Source: Seminavis robusta (taxonomy: Eukaryota > Bacillariophyta > Bacillariophyceae > Naviculales > Naviculaceae). Taken from it: 64,000 nucleotides of DNA. Under the pieces are notes generated by a model, which was not told the origin of the DNA, searched no databases, and saw only the letters and a list, made by a program, of their open reading frames with translations. The position numbers were made by a program, and so were the translations under genes. Below are positions 60,997 to 64,000 of this stretch, one piece after another. The stretch spans positions 1 to 64,000 of the forward strand of contig CAICTM010000340.1 of NCBI GenBank assembly GCA_903772945.1. Direction: 5' to 3'. Within the stretch, counting starts at the first letter, position 1, and every line of letters starts with the position of its first letter.

Positions 60997-63625
60997 ATGT
61001 CCAATTCAAATCCTCCTCCCAACAAGGTTCATTCCTCCGCTACTCGTCCTTCAGCTCCACCACCGCCACGCCGCCGCCACCACCGCCTCCCTCAAGTGTT
61101 CCACCACCCGGTGGAGTTCCGCCATATGACGCTTCCAAGAATTCAGCGTATCGACATCCTCCACCGCCGCCTCATCCTCCAAGACACATGATGCCTCACA
61201 TGATGACAATGCCACCTCACGGCCGATCGGGAAAAGGTCCTCATATGACAATGCAGCCTCCACCACACATGCATTATCCTCCTCCTCCGTACGGAATGGC
61301 CATGCCGCATCATATGCCACACCATGCCATGCATCCTCATGCGCCGCCTCCATACCCACCCGTGCAGCTCCAAGCAGCACAACAGGGTGTCAATAGCAAC
61401 AATAAGTTCAACAAACCAAAATCGAAACTATCCATGGGTGGTGGATCGTCCAGCAACAAAAAGTCCACGCCAGTGTCTGGTTCTCACAACGACGAAAACA
61501 ACGGAAGTAGCAGTAACAACGCTGGCAACGGTTCCAGTGGCAAAAAGACAGGAATCAAGTGGACCAAGTCGGAAGACGAGGCACTTCGGACCGCAGTCGA
61601 AGAACACGGAGCCAAGAACTGGAAACTGATCTCTCAACGATTGCCACAACGGTCCGAAGTGCAGTGTCTTCATCGATGGCAAAAGGTACTCAAGCCAACT
61701 CTGGTGAAAGGACCATGGACAGAAGATGAGGACCGAAAGGTAGTGGAGCTAGTCAAAAAGTATGGAGCCAAGAAGTGGTCCCTCATTGCGTCCAATTTGC
61801 CGGGCCGAATCGGAAAACAATGTCGCGAGCGATGGCACAACCACTTGAATCCGGATATCTCTAAAGAAGCTTGGAAGGTAGAAGAGGATCGCAAGATTCT
61901 TGAAGCGCACATTACTCTGGGCAATCGCTGGGCCGAAATCGCCAAGATGCTACCAGGAAGGTAAGTCTCTACGCTTGGGTTCTGAGTTTGCAGCCAAGAG
62001 TTGTCCACAAGCTAAACTCATTTGCTTCCTCCTCAGAACGGACAATGCCATCAAGAACCATTGGAATTCCTCCATGCGGAGAAAGATTGAGAAATACCTC
62101 GCCAAGAAGCAGGGTGTCGACCAGGCCAACATTCGCTACACTGAGGACGGGAGATTTGATTTCATGGGAGACCTCGAAGGAGTGTTAGCAGCCGTCCGAG
62201 GCAAGGATGGAACTGGGAGAGGCCGCGGTAAGGATCGCAACTGCAACAAGAAGAAAAAGAAAAAGCCCGAGGAAATGATGGGACCCATGCGACAGGCCAT
62301 GTTCCCAATGCCATACCCGCCCTATGCCATGGCTCCTCATGGGAACTTTAGAGGACCTCCCATGAACATGGCTTTTCTAGGTGCAACTGCCAAGGACAAG
62401 AATGCAATGCAGGATCAAATGTACGGCAAGCACCCTCACTTTGGGTTTTCACCATGGCAGCATCCTGGTGCACATGCTCCTTATCCACCTCCAGAAAAGC
62501 CGACAAGCAGCATGTCACCTTTCAATGGCCCTCCTAGTGCGATGAATCTGACTCCTGCTGGCAAATCAAAGACTCTTCAAAACATTGATTTCACCAGTGG
62601 ATGCATGTCGAGTACACGCAAATCAGTCTTCGACTCACCCAAGTCCATCGGCGGAAGCCTCGGTCTCAACATGATGAGTCCCCCCGCCGACATGAATGTA
62701 CAGGGAATGACGCCAATGTCCAGTTTGCAGGATACATTTGCTACTCCTTTCCACAAGCAGATGTTAGACGACCTTTCTCCTGGGGACGACGACAATCTGA
62801 ACAAGATGCTATTCGCGGACGATGCTGACTATCAGCAAGATAGTTCTTTCCTCAAGACACCCAACTTCCGCTCCAGCCGAGAAAAGATTCATTTCCGAAT
62901 TGGCAATGATTCAGCCATCATGAAAGCATCCATGGGCGACATGCGCATCAATCGTGTTGCCATTTCTCCTATTTCACAAAGTGCAGCCAACTCCAGCTTC
63001 TTCTCAGAGGGAGATACGGAGCTGACAAGCTGCTTCAAGTCGCTGGCAGAAGTGACACTCAGCGCTACCAAACCAATCGGAAGCGACGGCGCCGACGCCG
63101 CAGCAGATTCAAAAGACGCGGACAAGGAAATGATGCCACCACCGAGTTGCACCAAGTCCACCACAGCGAAGACACCTGCCCCGGTTAAGAAAGAACTCTC
63201 CACCCTTTCAGATGATCCCATCATGTCCACAGCAGATACACCTCATAATATCACGGAAGATATTGGCGTGCCAACACCGTTCGGATCAACCAGCAAAATC
63301 ATGGGAAGCATCATGACACCTTCAACCGCCGCTTCCAGTGAACCATCCTTTTGGAGCCAGCAACTTGGATTTACACCTGGCGAAAACTCTTTCACGCCCT
63401 TCCGGTCACCAGGAGCACCAGGCGCCAGGAACGAACCAAAATCGACAGTCAGGAAATCCGCGAAGCGACAGAGTAAGTGCCATAGTTTCGTGGATCAAAC
63501 GTGTGACCCCGCACGTTCTCATCGATTTGTTTCCTATTCCCTCTTTAGCTTCCGCACCAGATTCAGTTGCTCCGGAGGCGAAGCGGATCAAAATAGAAGA
63601 GACAAGCCAACAAATGGTCTCGTGA
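60997..63625 (+). CDS. Three-repeat MYB transcription factor (MYB3R / c-Myb type)
   Basis: Exon 1 is 60997-61960, exon 2 62037-63472 and exon 3 63549-63625, with 76-nt GT-AG introns. The Pro-rich N-terminus starts at ATG 60997 ('MSNSNPPPNKVHSS') but continues in another frame ('SSVPPPGGVPPYDASKNSAY'). A single missing C near 61068 in a CCACCG-type run would unite them; otherwise translation could begin at 61188. The three MYB repeats are R1 'IKWTKSEDEALRTAVEEHG', R2 'KGPWTEDEDRKVVELVKKYG' and R3 'KEAWKVEEDRKILEAHITLG', each with spaced Trp; R3 ends across intron 1 ('PGRTDNAIKNHW'). A basic linker, a long Met/Pro/Ser-rich region and a final 'PEAKRIKIEE' nuclear-type signal follow. This family binds AACNG sites and in plants and animals controls G2/M genes. 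Confidence 0.9.
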
Positions 63626-64000
63626 AACAAGCACAGCGAACCATTGTTGACTTCTACATGATTCGATTCCCACTTGGCTTGTTCGGGTTGGCCCATCGCG
63701 GTTGATCAGGGACTTGGAGTTCCTGATGCTGCTCACCACATCTTGCTCTCCACAGAAGCAACCACAACCCACCGAACACAGCCCTGGCGACGAACGAATG
63801 CAGGAGGCGGGAAAGCAACGCCTCCAATCGGGCACTCACTATAGAGACATCACAATGTTTGTAAGCAGCCTAAGCATATATGTAAATTGTTTCCTAATTA
63901 GCAAGCGTCTACCACACTACCGGTAGGGCCACTGAGTCAACTTGCGGCCTTTGCGTGATCTGAAATGAGGGTGAGGGCTCTGCTGTCCCTTCGTATTAGT
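63626..64000. other. Intergenic, downstream of the MYB gene
   Basis: 375 bp to the window end. Short open frames on both strands have no recognisable content; CTACCGGTAG occurs near 63918. Confidence 0.4.

Noticed and set aside
1-64000. tRNA, rRNA or other classical RNA genes
   Set aside because: No T-loop/anticodon-stem combination or rRNA block was noticed on reading; a tRNA or covariance-model scan was not possible here.

Overview
The window looks like nuclear DNA from a diatom, most probably a raphid pennate. The evidence is internal. Genes have short GT-AG introns, mostly 70-120 nt. Several predicted proteins begin with a signal peptide ending in a diatom-type plastid-import motif (aromatic residue at the cleavage site). 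There is a DUF6824-type protein, a secreted-side LRR protein without a kinase of the kind diatoms have expanded, a Kre6/Skn1-type glucan enzyme and a NXD1-like carotenoid protein. Species cannot be fixed from sequence reading alone.

Layout. 1-2.3 kb: decayed Ty3/gypsy retrotransposon on the minus strand. 3.0-3.7 kb: broken ORF. 4.0-5.75 kb: a 66-bp minisatellite, then a stack of short terminal-inverted-repeat (TIR) elements, one nested in another. 6.0-14.3 kb: gene-dense, with a SAM-domain/glycine-zipper protein, DNAJC11-like J protein, plastid sigma factor, COX6B and p24/TMED cargo receptor. 14.5-18.4 kb and 31.7-34.0 kb: three paralogous type II membrane glycosyltransferases of the SGT1/HPAT (GT96/GT95) kind. 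18.7-19.0 kb: a CGCGACT-repeat TIR element. 19.6-22.3 kb: LRR membrane protein. 22.3-26.9 kb: large two-unit noncoding tandem duplication containing a ~148-bp satellite and conserved hairpins. 27.3-31.3 kb: divergent pair of an orphan with a WCxE/HET-like domain and a single-pass membrane protein. 34.7-38.6 kb: NXD1-like gene divergent from a Kre6/Skn1 GH16 gene. 39.4-40.9 kb: secreted orphan. 41.2-41.6 kb: pogo-like mini-element with TA duplication. 42.4-45.2 kb: MgtC/SapB-like protein and an unknown acidic protein. 46.5-46.9 kb: second CGCGACT TIR element. 47.3-63.6 kb: DUF6824 protein, a fumarylacetoacetase-maleylacetoacetate isomerase fusion, plastid-type methyltransferase, AIP1/WDR1, RIOX-type JmjC oxygenase, tail-anchored protein, Sel1-repeat protein and a three-repeat MYB factor.

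Themes. Two gene sets concern glycans (three glycosyltransferases and the beta-glucan enzyme), several are plastid-directed (sigma factor, NXD1, methyltransferase, perhaps MgtC), and most genes lie in head-to-head pairs. The least explained material is noncoding: at least six ~340-430 bp TIR elements of unrelated ends, several with cores made of short palindromic oligomers, and the 22.3-26.9 kb duplication. Five otherwise convincing genes or ORFs are broken by what looks like one or a few inserted or deleted bases. This may reflect assembly indels, so frame breaks should not be read as gene death without checking.
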